From NCBI RefSeq assembly GCF_019422935.1, contig NZ_JAHZCJ010000004.1, forward strand, positions 1 through 64,000: a stretch of 64,000 bases of DNA, given 5' to 3'. This stretch comes from Desulfovibrio sp. Its GTDB lineage: Bacteria > Desulfobacterota > Desulfovibrionia > Desulfovibrionales > Desulfovibrionaceae. The notes under the pieces were generated by a model. The model saw only the letters and a program-made list of their open reading frames with translations. It searched no databases and was not told the DNA's origin. A program made the position numbers and the translations under genes. Below, one piece after another: positions 26,366 through 35,629 of this stretch (the stretch's first letter is position 1; every line of letters starts with the position of its first letter).

Positions 26366-26394
26366 TTGTTCTTTTACTGAAATCCTGATAATAA
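26366..26394 (+). promoter_or_regulatory. Candidate promoter of rpsA
   Basis: TTGTTC and TAATAA are 17 bases apart, about 45 bases before the rpsA start. Confidence 0.6.
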
Positions 26395-26438
26395 GGCACC
26401 TCCCTGTTATGGGGAAATTATGTTTGGAGGCTGGACAT

Positions 26439-28151
26439 ATGGCAGGTTTGGAAACCGGGCACGACAACGAAATCAATTTCGAAAGCGCCCTTGAAAACTA
26501 CCTCAATCCCGATTTCGGCGATCTTGAGGAAGGCTCTATCACGAAGGGCGAAATCGTCCGCGTGGATGATGACAATGTGCTTGTTGACGTGAACTTTAAG
26601 TCCGAAGGGCAGATTCCCGCGGCAGAATTCCGCGACCCCGCCGGCAACATTTCCGTCAAAGTGGGCGATCGTGTTGACGTTTACGTTGTTCGCAAGAACG
26701 AAAACGACGGCACCATCACTCTTTCTTTCGAGAAAGCCAAGCGCATGCAGGTGTTCGACCAGCTCGAAGACGTGCAGGAAAACAACCGGGTCATCAAGGG
26801 CCACATTGTCCGCCGCATCAAGGGTGGCTACACCGTGGACATCGGCGGTGTGGAAGCGTTTTTGCCCGGTTCACATGTGGATCTGCGCCCCGTGCCGGAT
26901 ATGGATGCCCTGGTCAACCAGGAATTCGAATTCCGCGTGCTCAAGATCAACCGCCGCCGCAGCAACGTTATCGTTTCTCGCCGCGTGCTGCTTGAAGAGG
27001 AGCGCGATTCCAAACGCCAGGATCTGCTGCGCACCCTTGAAGAAAACCAGATCGTTACCGGTAAGGCCAAGAACATCACCGAATACGGCGTGTTTGTTGA
27101 CCTCGGCGGCCTCGACGGCCTGCTGCACATCACCGACATGAGCTGGAAGCGCATTCGCCATCCCAAGGAAATGATCACCATCGGTCAGGAACTGACCCTG
27201 AAGGTGCTTTCCTTCGATCGCGACAACAACAAAGTTTCCCTCGGCCTCAAGCAGCTCGTGCCCGACCCGTGGCAGGACATCTCCGCCCGCTTCCCTGAAG
27301 GGGCCAAGTGCAGCGGCAAGGTCACCAACCTGGTTGACTACGGCGCATTTGTGGAACTGGAACCCGGCGTTGAAGGCCTGGTGCACATTTCCGAAATGTC
27401 CTGGACCCGCAAGCTGCGTCATCCTTCCCAGATGGTTCACACCGGCGACGAAGTCGAAGTGGTCATCCTGGGCGTGGACGGCGACAAGAAGCGCATCAGC
27501 CTCGGCATGAAGCAGGTTCGCCCCAATCCCTGGGAACTGGTTGCTGAAAAGTACCCCGAAGGCACCGTCCTTGAAGGCGTCATCAAGAACATCACCGAAT
27601 TCGGCATGTTCATTGGCATCGAAGACGGCATCGACGGTCTTATCCACGTTTCCGACATTTCCTGGACCAAGAAAGTGCGTCATCCCAACGAACTGTACAA
27701 GGTGGGCGACACCGTGCAGGCCAAGGTGCTGACCGTGGATCAGGAAAACGAAAAGTTCACCCTCGGCGTGAAGCAGCTGGTGGACGATCCGTGGGGCCAT
27801 GTGCCCAACACCTACCCCGTGGGCTGCACCATCAAGGGTATCGTGACCAACATCACCGACTTCGGCCTCTTTGTTGAAGTGGAAGAAGGTATTGAAGGCC
27901 TGGTGCACGTGTCTGAGCTTTCCAGCAAGAAAGTGAAGACCCCCGCCGAGATCTACAAGGAAGGCCAGGAAATCCAGGCCAAGGTCATCCATGTCAGCGC
28001 TGAAGAGCGCCGTCTGGGCCTGTCCATCAAGCAGATCAAGGACGAAGAAGAACGCCGCAAGCCCAAGGAATTCCATTCCGGCCCGCAAGAAGCCGGTCAG
28101 AGCCTGGGCGACCTGCTCAAGCAGAAGTTTGAAGAAAGCGAAAACAGCTAG
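26439..28151 (+). CDS. rpsA: 30S ribosomal protein S1
   Basis: This 570-residue protein has six S1 (OB-fold) RNA-binding repeats, seen as recurring GxVxxIxxYGxFVxLxxGxxGLxHxSxxSW units at roughly 85-residue spacing. S1 binds mRNA leaders and helps load them on the 30S subunit. Length and repeat number are normal. I chose the ATG at 26439, with TTGGAGG eight bases upstream, over an open extension to 26229 that runs through the hairpin and promoter. A clean terminator follows, so it is a single-gene unit. Confidence 0.97.
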   Translation: MAGLETGHDNEINFESALENYLNPDFGDLEEGSITKGEIVRVDDDNVLVDVNFKSEGQIPAAEFRDPAGNISVKVGDRVDVYVVRKNENDGTITLSFEKAKRMQVFDQLEDVQENNRVIKGHIVRRIKGGYTVDIGGVEAFLPGSHVDLRPVPDMDALVNQEFEFRVLKINRRRSNVIVSRRVLLEEERDSKRQDLLRTLEENQIVTGKAKNITEYGVFVDLGGLDGLLHITDMSWKRIRHPKEMITIGQELTLKVLSFDRDNNKVSLGLKQLVPDPWQDISARFPEGAKCSGKVTNLVDYGAFVELEPGVEGLVHISEMSWTRKLRHPSQMVHTGDEVEVVILGVDGDKKRISLGMKQVRPNPWELVAEKYPEGTVLEGVIKNITEFGMFIGIEDGIDGLIHVSDISWTKKVRHPNELYKVGDTVQAKVLTVDQENEKFTLGVKQLVDDPWGHVPNTYPVGCTIKGIVTNITDFGLFVEVEEGIEGLVHVSELSSKKVKTPAEIYKEGQEIQAKVIHVSAEERRLGLSIKQIKDEEERRKPKEFHSGPQEAGQSLGDLLKQKFEESENS

Positions 28152-28173
28152 TCTGTTTCTGCTTCAAAATACA

Positions 28174-28206
28174 AAAGGGCGTTCCCGCAAGGGAGCGCCC
28201 TTTCTT
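28174..28206 (+). terminator. Terminator of rpsA
   Basis: AAAGGGCGTTCCC-GCAA-GGGAGCGCCCTTT is followed by CTT. Confidence 0.9.
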
Positions 28207-28406
28207 GTTGCCCGCCAGCAACAAGCAGTGAGGGGCAATCAAGTCAGTGATGCACCAGAGATCTCCAGGCAGGGCTGACACCTTGCCCCTGTGCAGAACT
28301 ACCGTTTCCGCAGGTGTACATGCCCCGCCGCCTTCGGCCAAGGATATCTCACATAATAGCACCCGCCATAATCACCGGGGCAGTCCACCAGTCTGCAACC
28401 TGCTGA

Positions 28407-29249
28407 TCAGGCCAGCTTGAGCAGTGCTGCACCACCAACAACCAGCAGAACAGAAAATCCGCGCAAGGGCGTAAAGCGCTCGTGCAGCAGCCACATGGCC
28501 AGCAGCATGCCAAAGATCACCGAGGTTTCGCGCAGGGCCGCCACCACGGCTATGGGCGCAAGGGTCATTGCCCACAGGGCAATACCGTATGAGCCCATGC
28601 TCGCCAAGCCGCCAAACGTACCCACGGCAAGCCGCTTACGGGCATAGCTTACGTAGCTCCAGCCATGCCGCCACAGAATGTAAACATGCACGGGGAGCGC
28701 GTTGATCAAAAAAATCCAGGTAGTGTAGGTGGCAGCGTTGCCGCTTTCGCGCGCACCAAGGCCGTCCGCCAGCGTGTACCCCATAATGACACATGATGTG
28801 CGCAACGAGATAAAAACTTCGCTCCACCCATAGCCACGGCGCATATTATCCGTGGCAAGGCACAGAATACCGGCGCAAAGCGTCAGCACACCGCACCATG
28901 CGCCCGCAGACATATTTACGCCAAAGGCCAGCAGGGCCAGCGAGGTGAGCAAGGGCGCGCAGCCGCGCATTACGGTATAGGCAAAAGACATGTCTACCCG
29001 CTCATATGCGGCAGAAATGCAGATGTAATACCCAAGATGGCACAGACACGACATGCCAAGATAAGGCCACGCAGCCTGCGGCAGAGGCGGCAAAAGAGGC
29101 AGCAGGCACAAGGCCCCCACGCAAGCGCCAAAGGCGTTCAATCCTGTTTCAAACAGCTTGTTCTCACCGCTTTTGACAATAATATTCCAAAGCGCGTGCA
29201 GAAACGCGGCAAAGAGAATGGCGAGCAGTATTGATGGGGACATGGTCAT
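28407..29249 (-). CDS. EamA/DMT-family transporter
   Basis: This 280-residue protein has ten predicted transmembrane helices in two EamA halves, the normal layout of drug/metabolite transporters. FAAFLHALWNIIVKSGE opens the first half, and ALRETSVIFGMLLAMWLLHERFT is the typical end of the second. Such proteins export amino acids or other metabolites, but no substrate can be assigned. ATGs at 29249 and 29243 are both possible and neither has a strong ribosome site. The frame stays open far upstream, without homology. Confidence 0.8.
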   Translation of the reverse strand: MTMSPSILLAILFAAFLHALWNIIVKSGENKLFETGLNAFGACVGALCLLPLLPPLPQAAWPYLGMSCLCHLGYYICISAAYERVDMSFAYTVMRGCAPLLTSLALLAFGVNMSAGAWCGVLTLCAGILCLATDNMRRGYGWSEVFISLRTSCVIMGYTLADGLGARESGNAATYTTWIFLINALPVHVYILWRHGWSYVSYARKRLAVGTFGGLASMGSYGIALWAMTLAPIAVVAALRETSVIFGMLLAMWLLHERFTPLRGFSVLLVVGGAALLKLA

Positions 29250-29665
29250 TGCTAACTTTTTGCCGGGTGAATGCCAAGGCCGCGCCGCCCCCCACGCAAA
29301 AGGGCCAATAGCGTGAAGGTATACGCCCCATGCAAGCCACATACACTGCGGTAATGCGCCTACAATTGGCAGCGTGATTCTGTGCCCGTGCAAAAGGGCA
29401 AATCCTTTCGCGCAGGCCATGTTGCGTGCTATCGGGGGCAGAACTGCGGCAGGCAATCGTTCCCGCTGCCTTGGCCCGCGGTTTCGCCGACTACGCTGTG
29501 CAGTGCGCGTCCTGCAAATATAACACGCAGGAGCCGATATCCCTTTTGACTGCAAGAGCAAAAATCAATACGATTAAAATTCACAGCCGCCGCGCAGGTT
29601 CCGCACTCTTGCACGGCGCAATTTTTTTATCCTGCCCCAAACCAATCCCCCATGCGGAAGCAAAC
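29250..29665. other. Spacer between divergent transporter and regulator genes
   Basis: Both strands are open over much of this GC-rich stretch, but no frame has a ribosome site or recognisable protein. The AT-rich part at 29560-29600 probably holds the promoter of the GGDEF regulator. Confidence 0.4.
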
Positions 29666-30910
29666 ATGCAGAAAGTTCTCATCGTTGAAGACAGCCGGAC
29701 AACAGCGCGTTTTATGGCGCACAATCTCAAGGAACAATTGGGGCTTTCCTACGAATGCGCCGAGAACCGCCAGCAGGCCTTGAAACTGCTGGAGGACAAT
29801 GCTTCGCAGTACTTTCTCGCTCTTTGCGACCTCAACCTGCCCGATGCCCCCAACGGCGAAATTGTCCCTGCCATCCTTGCCCGGAACATCCCTGTTGTGG
29901 TGGTCAGCGCCCATTTTGACGAAGATATCTATAAACGCCTCATGCTGCAGGGTGTTACCGACTATATCGTCAAGCGTACCCCCGATGATATGATGTACCT
30001 CATGCGCGTGGTGAGACGCCTGCGCGCCAACAGCGGCGTTGAAGCTCTGATCGTGGACGATTCCAACCTCTGGTGCATGCAGGTATCCGAGTTGCTGCGG
30101 CGTCAGCGCATCACGGCTTACACGGCAAGCAACGGCCTGGAAGCCCTGCAAATCCTCAAGGAGCATCCCGCCATACGCGTTGTGCTGGCAGACCACTACA
30201 TGCCCGGCATGGACGGCATCAAGCTCACCGCCGCCATCCGCAAGACCCACACCATGGACGAGCTGTCCATCATTGTCATTTCTGTAGGTACGGACGCGGG
30301 TGCGCAGTTTCTGCGGTCAGGAGCCAACGATTACGTGTTCAAAACTTCCTCTTTTGAGGAACTGTTGTGCCGTATTTCCATGAACCTTGATATTCAGGAT
30401 CTTATCCGTAAAAACCGCGCCCTGGCGGAGCGCGATGCCCTCACCAACCTGCTGGTGCGCCGTCAGTTTTTCTCAGAAGCGCAAGATGCTGTGGCCGAGG
30501 CAAGAAAAGACCGCCGCCCCTTGGCCGCCGCCATGATCGACGTTGACTATTTCAAGCAGGTCAATGACCGTTACGGGCACCTGGCGGGCGATATTGCCCT
30601 GCGGCAGCTTGGCGGCATGCTGCGCGACGAGTTTCCCGCTCCCTACATTTGCGGGCGCTACGGCGGTGAAGAATTTTGTGTGGTCGCGCCGAGAATGGAT
30701 AAAGACGACTTTGCCCGAAGGCTTGAAAATTTTCGCACTTCCGTTAGTTCAAAACCAGTGCAGATCGGAGCACTCAGCATAGCCATTTCTGTTTCCATCG
30801 GCATGGCCGAGCAAAAGGCCAGCGACCTCGAATCGCTCATCAACGCGGCCGATGCCCAGCTTTACACAGCCAAACGGGAAGGGCGCGACCGCTTTGTCTG
30901 GCAAGCATAA
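29666..30910 (+). CDS. Two-receiver response regulator with GGDEF domain (diguanylate cyclase)
   Basis: This 414-residue protein has the PleD layout. The first receiver covers 1-120 with phospho-acceptor Asp55 (LALCDLNLPD). The second covers 126-245 with Asp176 (LADHYMPGMDG). The GGDEF domain covers 255-414 with RYGGEEF at 331-337. The active GGEEF form suggests it makes c-di-GMP when phosphorylated. I see no RxxD inhibitory site five residues before GGEEF. The first receiver has KR at 103-104 in the expected lysine region. The ATG at 29666 follows GGAAG. nspC starts 53 bases downstream on the same strand. Confidence 0.9.
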   Translation: MQKVLIVEDSRTTARFMAHNLKEQLGLSYECAENRQQALKLLEDNASQYFLALCDLNLPDAPNGEIVPAILARNIPVVVVSAHFDEDIYKRLMLQGVTDYIVKRTPDDMMYLMRVVRRLRANSGVEALIVDDSNLWCMQVSELLRRQRITAYTASNGLEALQILKEHPAIRVVLADHYMPGMDGIKLTAAIRKTHTMDELSIIVISVGTDAGAQFLRSGANDYVFKTSSFEELLCRISMNLDIQDLIRKNRALAERDALTNLLVRRQFFSEAQDAVAEARKDRRPLAAAMIDVDYFKQVNDRYGHLAGDIALRQLGGMLRDEFPAPYICGRYGGEEFCVVAPRMDKDDFARRLENFRTSVSSKPVQIGALSIAISVSIGMAEQKASDLESLINAADAQLYTAKREGRDRFVWQA

Positions 30911-30963
30911 GCCAGCGCGAGCGCGACACCATACTGAAACTCTCTCTGTTCAAAGGAATATCC

Positions 30964-32184
30964 ATGCACTGCCAGAACCTTCTGTTCGATCCCGCCCGTA
31001 TTCCTTCGCCCTGTTTTGTTCTGGACGAAGCGCAGCTTCTGGCCAATGCCGCTACTCTGGGCGCAGTTCAGGAGCGCACCGGGGCCAAGATTCTTCTTGC
31101 GCTCAAGGGCTACGCAGCCTGGGCGACTTTTCCACTTCTTTCGCGCACCAAGGGGCACGGCCCCTTGTGGGGGGCCTGCGCAAGCTCCGTAGACGAAGCG
31201 CGGCTGGCACGGGAGGACTTTGGCGGCGAGGTGCATGCCTTTGCCGCTGCCTGGAACCGACGCGAAATGGCCGAACTGCTCACCCTTGTGGATCATCTGG
31301 TATTCAACTCCATTGCCCAGTGGCGCGAATTCGCGCCCGCAGTGGCCATGCAGAACAAGAGCCGCTGCCCGGATCGCCAGATTCAGTGCGGCCTGCGCAT
31401 CAACCCCGAGCATTCCGAGGGCGCAGCCGCCATCTACAATCCCTGCTCACCTGGCTCGCGCCTGGGCATCAGACCCAAGGACTTTGATCCTGCAGCTCTG
31501 GAGGGCATTTCCGGGCTGCATTTCCATACACTGTGCGAACAGGGAGCAGATGCCCTTGAGCGCACCCTGAGGGCCGTTGAACGCCATTTTGGGCAATGGT
31601 TGCCGCAGTGCCGCTGGATCAACTTTGGCGGGGGGCACCACATCACCAAACCCGGCTATGATCTTGATCTGCTCTGCCGCTGCCTGACCGACTGGCGCGA
31701 CCGCTACAACGCGCAGATATACCTGGAGCCGGGAGAGGCTGTAGCTCTGGACGCAGGCTGGCTTGTGGCAACGGTGCTAGATGTGGTGCAGGCCGACATG
31801 CCTGTGGCTATTCTTGATATCGGCGTTCCCTGCCACATGCCCGATGTCATTGAAATGCCCTATCGCCCGCGTGTACGCTACGAATCTGCACATGTGGCCG
31901 AACTGGCGGGCGAGGCCGGGGAACAGGCCTGGACGTGCCGTCTTGCCGGAAAATCCTGCCTGGCGGGCGATGTGGCAGGAGAATATTCTTTCAACGCGCC
32001 CCTTGTGCCCGGCCAGCGGCTGGTATTTGAAGACATGGCTATTTACAGCATGGTCAAAACCACCACATTCAACGGCCTGCGCCTGCCATCCATTGGCATT
32101 TGCGAAGCCGATGCAGCGGGCGACACGCGCTTTCGCATGTTGCGGGAATTTGGCTACCAGGATTTTAGAGCGCGGCTTTCATAA
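30964..32184 (+). CDS. nspC: Carboxynorspermidine decarboxylase
   Basis: This 406-residue protein is an alanine-racemase-fold PLP decarboxylase of the NspC family. It makes spermidine or norspermidine from the carboxy form. The PLP lysine lies in LLALKGYAAW (Lys48), with LHFHTLCEQ, FGGGHHIT and YLEPGEAVA as PLP and phosphate contacts, and ILDIGVPCHMPDV near the C-terminus. Length is normal. The usual partner, carboxynorspermidine synthase, is not in the window. AAAGGA precedes the ATG. A terminator lies 43 bases after the stop. It probably shares a transcript with the GGDEF regulator. Confidence 0.93.
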   Translation: MHCQNLLFDPARIPSPCFVLDEAQLLANAATLGAVQERTGAKILLALKGYAAWATFPLLSRTKGHGPLWGACASSVDEARLAREDFGGEVHAFAAAWNRREMAELLTLVDHLVFNSIAQWREFAPAVAMQNKSRCPDRQIQCGLRINPEHSEGAAAIYNPCSPGSRLGIRPKDFDPAALEGISGLHFHTLCEQGADALERTLRAVERHFGQWLPQCRWINFGGGHHITKPGYDLDLLCRCLTDWRDRYNAQIYLEPGEAVALDAGWLVATVLDVVQADMPVAILDIGVPCHMPDVIEMPYRPRVRYESAHVAELAGEAGEQAWTCRLAGKSCLAGDVAGEYSFNAPLVPGQRLVFEDMAIYSMVKTTTFNGLRLPSIGICEADAAGDTRFRMLREFGYQDFRARLS

Positions 32185-32226
32185 GCGGACAGAACTGTCC
32201 CTGAGTCATTCCATCTTGGAAAGCAG

Positions 32227-32256
32227 AAAGGCCCGGAGTTGATCCGGGCCTTTCAT
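32227..32256 (+). terminator. Terminator of nspC
   Basis: AAAGGCCCGGA pairs with TCCGGGCCTTT over a five-base loop, followed by CATTT. Confidence 0.85.
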
Positions 32257-32369
32257 TTGTACTTCCCTGTGGGGGGGAGGACAGTGGAAAATCTGGAGGC
32301 GTGCTCTCACGCCATAGCTGAATTACACGCCTTTGGCAGAGCAATGTCAAAAGAAACATTACTCCCGCA

Positions 32370-33404
32370 TCAGGAGGCAGGAGCCTGTGCAGGGGGAAGT
32401 GCAGAGCCTTCTCTCGGCTGAGCAGCGCTGCTGCCCGCAGGCTGGGGAGCATCCTGAACGGGATGCGCGGCAGTGCCGGGCAATGCGGCCTGGCCGGACA
32501 TTTCCGGGCTTGGGCTTTCCTCCAGTTGCCAGGGGGTACTGCTGCGCGCCAGAGGGATATCAGCCGAACCTGCAGGGAAACTGTGCGGCGGCAGTTCTTC
32601 TGACTGATGCACACCTTCAACCTGATGACGGGCAACCATGGGAGGCTCATCCATGCCGGGGGCGCCACGCTTGACGCGGGTCATGAGCAGGCCGGGTTCA
32701 GGGTCCATAAGACCCTCAAGATAGTCGGTCACGGTCACAAAACGCTGACAACCACCAGCGCGCAGATCTCGGATAATGCGCGGCAGGTCGTCCACCGTGC
32801 GCTTGTGCGAGTCGTGAAACAAAAAGATACCGCGTAGGGTTCCCGGCGCATAGACAGTGCCCCTGTTGTTGCGCAGGGTGGCGTAATTGTCTGGCAGGCG
32901 CTGCCAGTCGCGGCTGTCCATGGACCAGAGCATGAGGGAAAGGCCAAGGCTGGCTGCAACTTTTTCCGTAGAGGCGTCATACGAGCCGTAGGGCGGGCGC
33001 ATGAACTGGGGCGAGGCCCCGAGGTTGCGCAAAATGGTATCTGTGCGGCGCAGTTCTTCTTCTTTGCGGGCAAGGCTGACTACGCGCAGATTGGGGTGCG
33101 AATAGGAGTGGTTGCCCACCTCATGCCCCTCGGCGATGACGCGCTTTACAATGTCGGGATGGCGCTCGGCCTGGTTGCCCAACATGAAAAACGTGGCGGG
33201 GATGCCGTATTCTTCCAGCATGTCCAGCAGATGCGGCGTGTTTATCGACGGGCCGTCATCAAAGGTGAGGGCGCACAGGTTCTCCCGCATGGGTTGATCC
33301 ATGATGGTGTTGCCTTCGACCACACGCGCCTGCGCCGACTGGGCAGCAAGCCCAATTGCAAAAAAGCAGGCCGCCAAGCATATCTGCTTGAAAAAAAATC
33401 TCAT
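32370..33404 (-). CDS. Secreted polysaccharide deacetylase
   Basis: This 344-residue protein has a signal peptide (about 26 residues, ending AQSAQA) and a NodB-homology domain over residues 40-230. The metal-binding motifs are LTFDDGPS and HSYSHPNL, with RPPYG and the late FHDSH also present. It should remove acetyl groups from a polymer such as peptidoglycan or an exopolysaccharide in the periplasm. Residues 250-344 are rich in proline, serine and alanine and look disordered, perhaps a wall-spanning tail. The start is at the signal peptide. It is transcribed alone, converging on nspC. Confidence 0.87.
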   Translation of the reverse strand: MRFFFKQICLAACFFAIGLAAQSAQARVVEGNTIMDQPMRENLCALTFDDGPSINTPHLLDMLEEYGIPATFFMLGNQAERHPDIVKRVIAEGHEVGNHSYSHPNLRVVSLARKEEELRRTDTILRNLGASPQFMRPPYGSYDASTEKVAASLGLSLMLWSMDSRDWQRLPDNYATLRNNRGTVYAPGTLRGIFLFHDSHKRTVDDLPRIIRDLRAGGCQRFVTVTDYLEGLMDPEPGLLMTRVKRGAPGMDEPPMVARHQVEGVHQSEELPPHSFPAGSADIPLARSSTPWQLEESPSPEMSGQAALPGTAAHPVQDAPQPAGSSAAQPREGSALPPAQAPAS

Positions 33405-33710
33405 TTTTCTTGTGCCTCAACAGCGAATTGCCCAGAACAGAAAACCGCCTCCCCGGCGGCGCATCCACTGTGCAGCTTTTGCGCCGGAAGCGCGAAAACA
33501 GCGGCGTTCAGCGTTCTGTAATGTGCTAAGGGGAGGTCTAGCACTCCCCATGAAGCACCGCAACACAAGGAAAAGGGCATTATTGGGCATTTTTTTAACT
33601 TATGTTTAAAAATCAGCATGTTAAAATTTTTGTGTTGTAAAAATTTTTTTACTTCATTTTTTTCACTTGACTCTGGGGGGGTGTTTGCGTAGAACTCATT
33701 TTCGCCGGGA
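33405..33710. other. Spacer before the tRNA-Val/Asp unit
   Basis: The left part carries the deacetylase promoter region and the right part the tRNA promoter. The short frames here overlap and lack ribosome sites. A T-rich run near 33620-33660 may act as an upstream element. Confidence 0.45.
33667..33695 (+). promoter_or_regulatory. Promoter of the tRNA-Val/tRNA-Asp unit
   Basis: TTGACT, 17 bases, TAGAAC, ending 15 bases before tRNA-Val. It is preceded by an AT-rich segment. Confidence 0.75.
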
Positions 33711-33786
33711 GGGCAGTTAGCTCAGCTGGTAGAGCACCGCCTTCACACGGCGGGGGCCACAGGTTCAAGTCCTGTACTGCCCACCA
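33711..33786 (+). tRNA. tRNA-Val(CAC)
   Basis: GGGCAGT/ACTGCCC acceptor, anticodon arm CCGCC-TTCACAC-GGCGG with anticodon CAC, GTTCAAGTC in the T arm and encoded CCA. It is the first gene of a two-tRNA transcript. Confidence 0.96.
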
Positions 33787-33797
33787 TCCCAAAAAAC

Positions 33798-33874
<77 letters not shown>

Positions 33875-33882
33875 GAAGTCAC

Positions 33883-33919
33883 CGGGAGGTCAGATCACTG
33901 ACCTCCCGTTTCTTTTTTT
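33883..33919 (+). terminator. Terminator of the tRNA-Val/Asp unit
   Basis: CGGGAGGTCAG-ATCA-CTGACCTCCCG is followed by a T-rich run. Confidence 0.92.
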
Positions 33920-33942
33920 GTAGCCCACGCGCAACACATTAA

Positions 33943-33974
33943 GGGCCGCCCGCAACCGCGGGCGGCCCTGTTTT
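33943..33974 (+). terminator. Second hairpin downstream of the tRNAs
   Basis: GGGCCGCCCGC-AACC-GCGGGCGGCCC is followed by TGTTTT. It may back up the first terminator and face the converging ArsR gene. Confidence 0.65.
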
Positions 33975-34078
33975 ATCCATTACGAAAGTCATGGCCCCCA
34001 GCTCAGCCCTTGCGGCGGCTTCCGCCCGCTGCAAGGAGCCGCACAACCGCCCTTTGCCTATCGTCAGGCTGCCCGGCT

Positions 34079-34429
34079 CTATTCATCTACATTCTTGCTG
34101 CCGTACTCCTCGGCATATGCCGCCAGAATTTCGGCTATCATCCGCCCAAAACGGGGCTGCAATTCCTGGCACCGCGGGGTATTCTTGAGCGCAACACCAC
34201 TTCTCTCGCTGCGGATCAGGCCAGCCTCGCGCAATATTCTGAAATGCTGCGAAAGGGTTGACTTGGGTATGGCCCTGTCCGGCATGTTCAGGAAGTCTGA
34301 ACACATTTTTGGCGAATTTGAGCGTATGATTTCCTTGAGAATCTGTACGCGTACAGGATCAGAAAGGGCGTGCAGAAGACCTTCGACCGTTACGTTTTCA
34401 ACAGCCGGATGGTGCAGATTTTTCATCAT
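34079..34429 (-). CDS. ArsR-family transcriptional regulator
   Basis: This 116-residue protein is a winged-helix repressor of the ArsR/SmtB type. ALSDPVRVQILKEI lies near 21 and the recognition helix region KSTLSQHFRILREAGLI near 56-72. The metal-box ELCVC motif is replaced by SPKMCSDFL, so a non-metal or redox signal through Cys is possible. The start is at one of two adjacent ATGs with CAGGA upstream. It diverges from the lactonase-like hydrolase across about 210 bases with clear dyads, so it very likely controls that gene and itself. Confidence 0.87.
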   Translation of the reverse strand: MMKNLHHPAVENVTVEGLLHALSDPVRVQILKEIIRSNSPKMCSDFLNMPDRAIPKSTLSQHFRILREAGLIRSERSGVALKNTPRCQELQPRFGRMIAEILAAYAEEYGSKNVDE

Positions 34430-34486
34430 TTTTTCCTGTTATAAAGGCAAGAGGACGGCTCAGACGGCAAACCTGTACCGGTTGTA

Positions 34487-34515
34487 TTGACACTAGCCCT
34501 TATTGTTCATAAAAA
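34487..34515 (+). promoter_or_regulatory. Promoter of the lactonase-like hydrolase
   Basis: TTGACA, 17 bases, TAAAAA. Its -10 end is overlapped by the dyads that follow. Confidence 0.7.
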
Positions 34516-34550
34516 CGGAACTAACGAACAATATACATACACATTCCGTT
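34502..34550. promoter_or_regulatory. Operator dyads between arsR-type gene and hydrolase
   Basis: ATTGTTC-N17-GAACAAT (34502-34532) and AACGGAA-N23-TTCCGTT (34514-34550) interlock over the -10 region and start site. This is a good position for repression by the divergent ArsR protein. Confidence 0.65.
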
Positions 34551-34639
34551 AACCCAAACATATACTGGGGCTAGAGGGCATTCAAGCATACATGCGCTGC
34601 ATCCTTGCCCAAGATGATCCCAGCCAAACAGGAGGCCGT

Positions 34640-35629
34640 ATGAACAGACGCCGATTTCTTCAACAGGCTGCAGTCGCCTCACTTGTTTTGCCCGGCGCGG
34701 CATTGTTGCCACAGCCTTCCCTCGCAGCTACGCCGCCGCCCGCGCCGCTTTACAGACAGGCAGGCTACTACTGGCTGCAACTTGGGGATGTGCATGTGGC
34801 GGCAATTTCTGATGGCACATTGAACAGCAACGCTAGGCTGATCAGCCCCAAGCATGGGCAGGTAGAAAACGCCCTAAAAAAAGCCTATGTGCCCTCGCCC
34901 AGACCTACCTCGGTCAATGCCTTTCTTATACTCGCCCAAAACCGCCGCATCCTCGTAGACACCGGCTCAGGCAAGCTGCTCGGCCCAACAGTAGACAAAC
35001 TTGCAGCCAGCCTTGAGGGGGCCGGGTTCAAAACCGGTGATATCACGGATATTCTGCTCACGCACATCCACGGCGACCACTCCGGCGGGCTTACAGCGGA
35101 CGGCAAAAGGGTTTTCCCGTCCGCCACCGTGCATGTGAACCGCGTTGAGGCCGAATTCTGGCTCAGCGCTGCCCAGATGGACAAGTCGCCGGAGTATTTC
35201 AGGCCCATGTTTGTGAAGGGGCAGGAATCTCTAGCCCCCTACCTCAGCGCGGGCAAGGTTGCCCTCTTTGAAGCCGGCCAAATGGTGCTGCCCAAGATAT
35301 ACACAATGGCCGCACCGGGGCACACACCGGGGCACACCTGCTACCTGCTAGAAAGCAATGGTGAAAAACTGTTGTTCTGGGGGGATACGGTTCATGTTGC
35401 TGAGGCGCAGTTTCCCCTGCCGGATACGGCCATTGAGTACGACCTTGATCCCGAGGGAGCCGTCAGGCAGAGGCAGCGTCTTTTTGCAGAAGCCGCAGAA
35501 AAGGGGCACCTTGTGGCCGGAGCGCACATTTCCTTTCCCGGCATCGGGCACGTGGGCAAGGCGGGGCAGGGATATCAGTGGTTTCCCATCCCCTATGTCA
35601 ACGATGCCGTCCAGAGCTTTGTAAAATAA
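34640..35629 (+). CDS. Tat-exported MBL-fold hydrolase, lactonase-like
   Basis: This 329-residue metallo-beta-lactamase-fold protein carries LLTHIHGDHSGGL, the HxHxDH dinuclear zinc site, with later GHTPGHTCY and FWGDTVH supplying the remaining ligands. The order resembles quorum-quenching lactonases and related hydrolases. The first 30 residues (MNRRRFLQQAAVASL) form a Tat signal with an RR motif, so the folded enzyme would be exported to the periplasm. AGGAGG precedes the ATG at 34640. Control by the divergent ArsR-type gene is likely. Actual substrate is unknown. Confidence 0.85.
   Translation: MNRRRFLQQAAVASLVLPGAALLPQPSLAATPPPAPLYRQAGYYWLQLGDVHVAAISDGTLNSNARLISPKHGQVENALKKAYVPSPRPTSVNAFLILAQNRRILVDTGSGKLLGPTVDKLAASLEGAGFKTGDITDILLTHIHGDHSGGLTADGKRVFPSATVHVNRVEAEFWLSAAQMDKSPEYFRPMFVKGQESLAPYLSAGKVALFEAGQMVLPKIYTMAAPGHTPGHTCYLLESNGEKLLFWGDTVHVAEAQFPLPDTAIEYDLDPEGAVRQRQRLFAEAAEKGHLVAGAHISFPGIGHVGKAGQGYQWFPIPYVNDAVQSFVK

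Noticed and set aside
26229..26438. In-frame N-terminal extension of ribosomal protein S1
   Set aside because: It covers a perfect hairpin and the candidate promoter. The ATG at 26439 has a strong ribosome site and normal family length.
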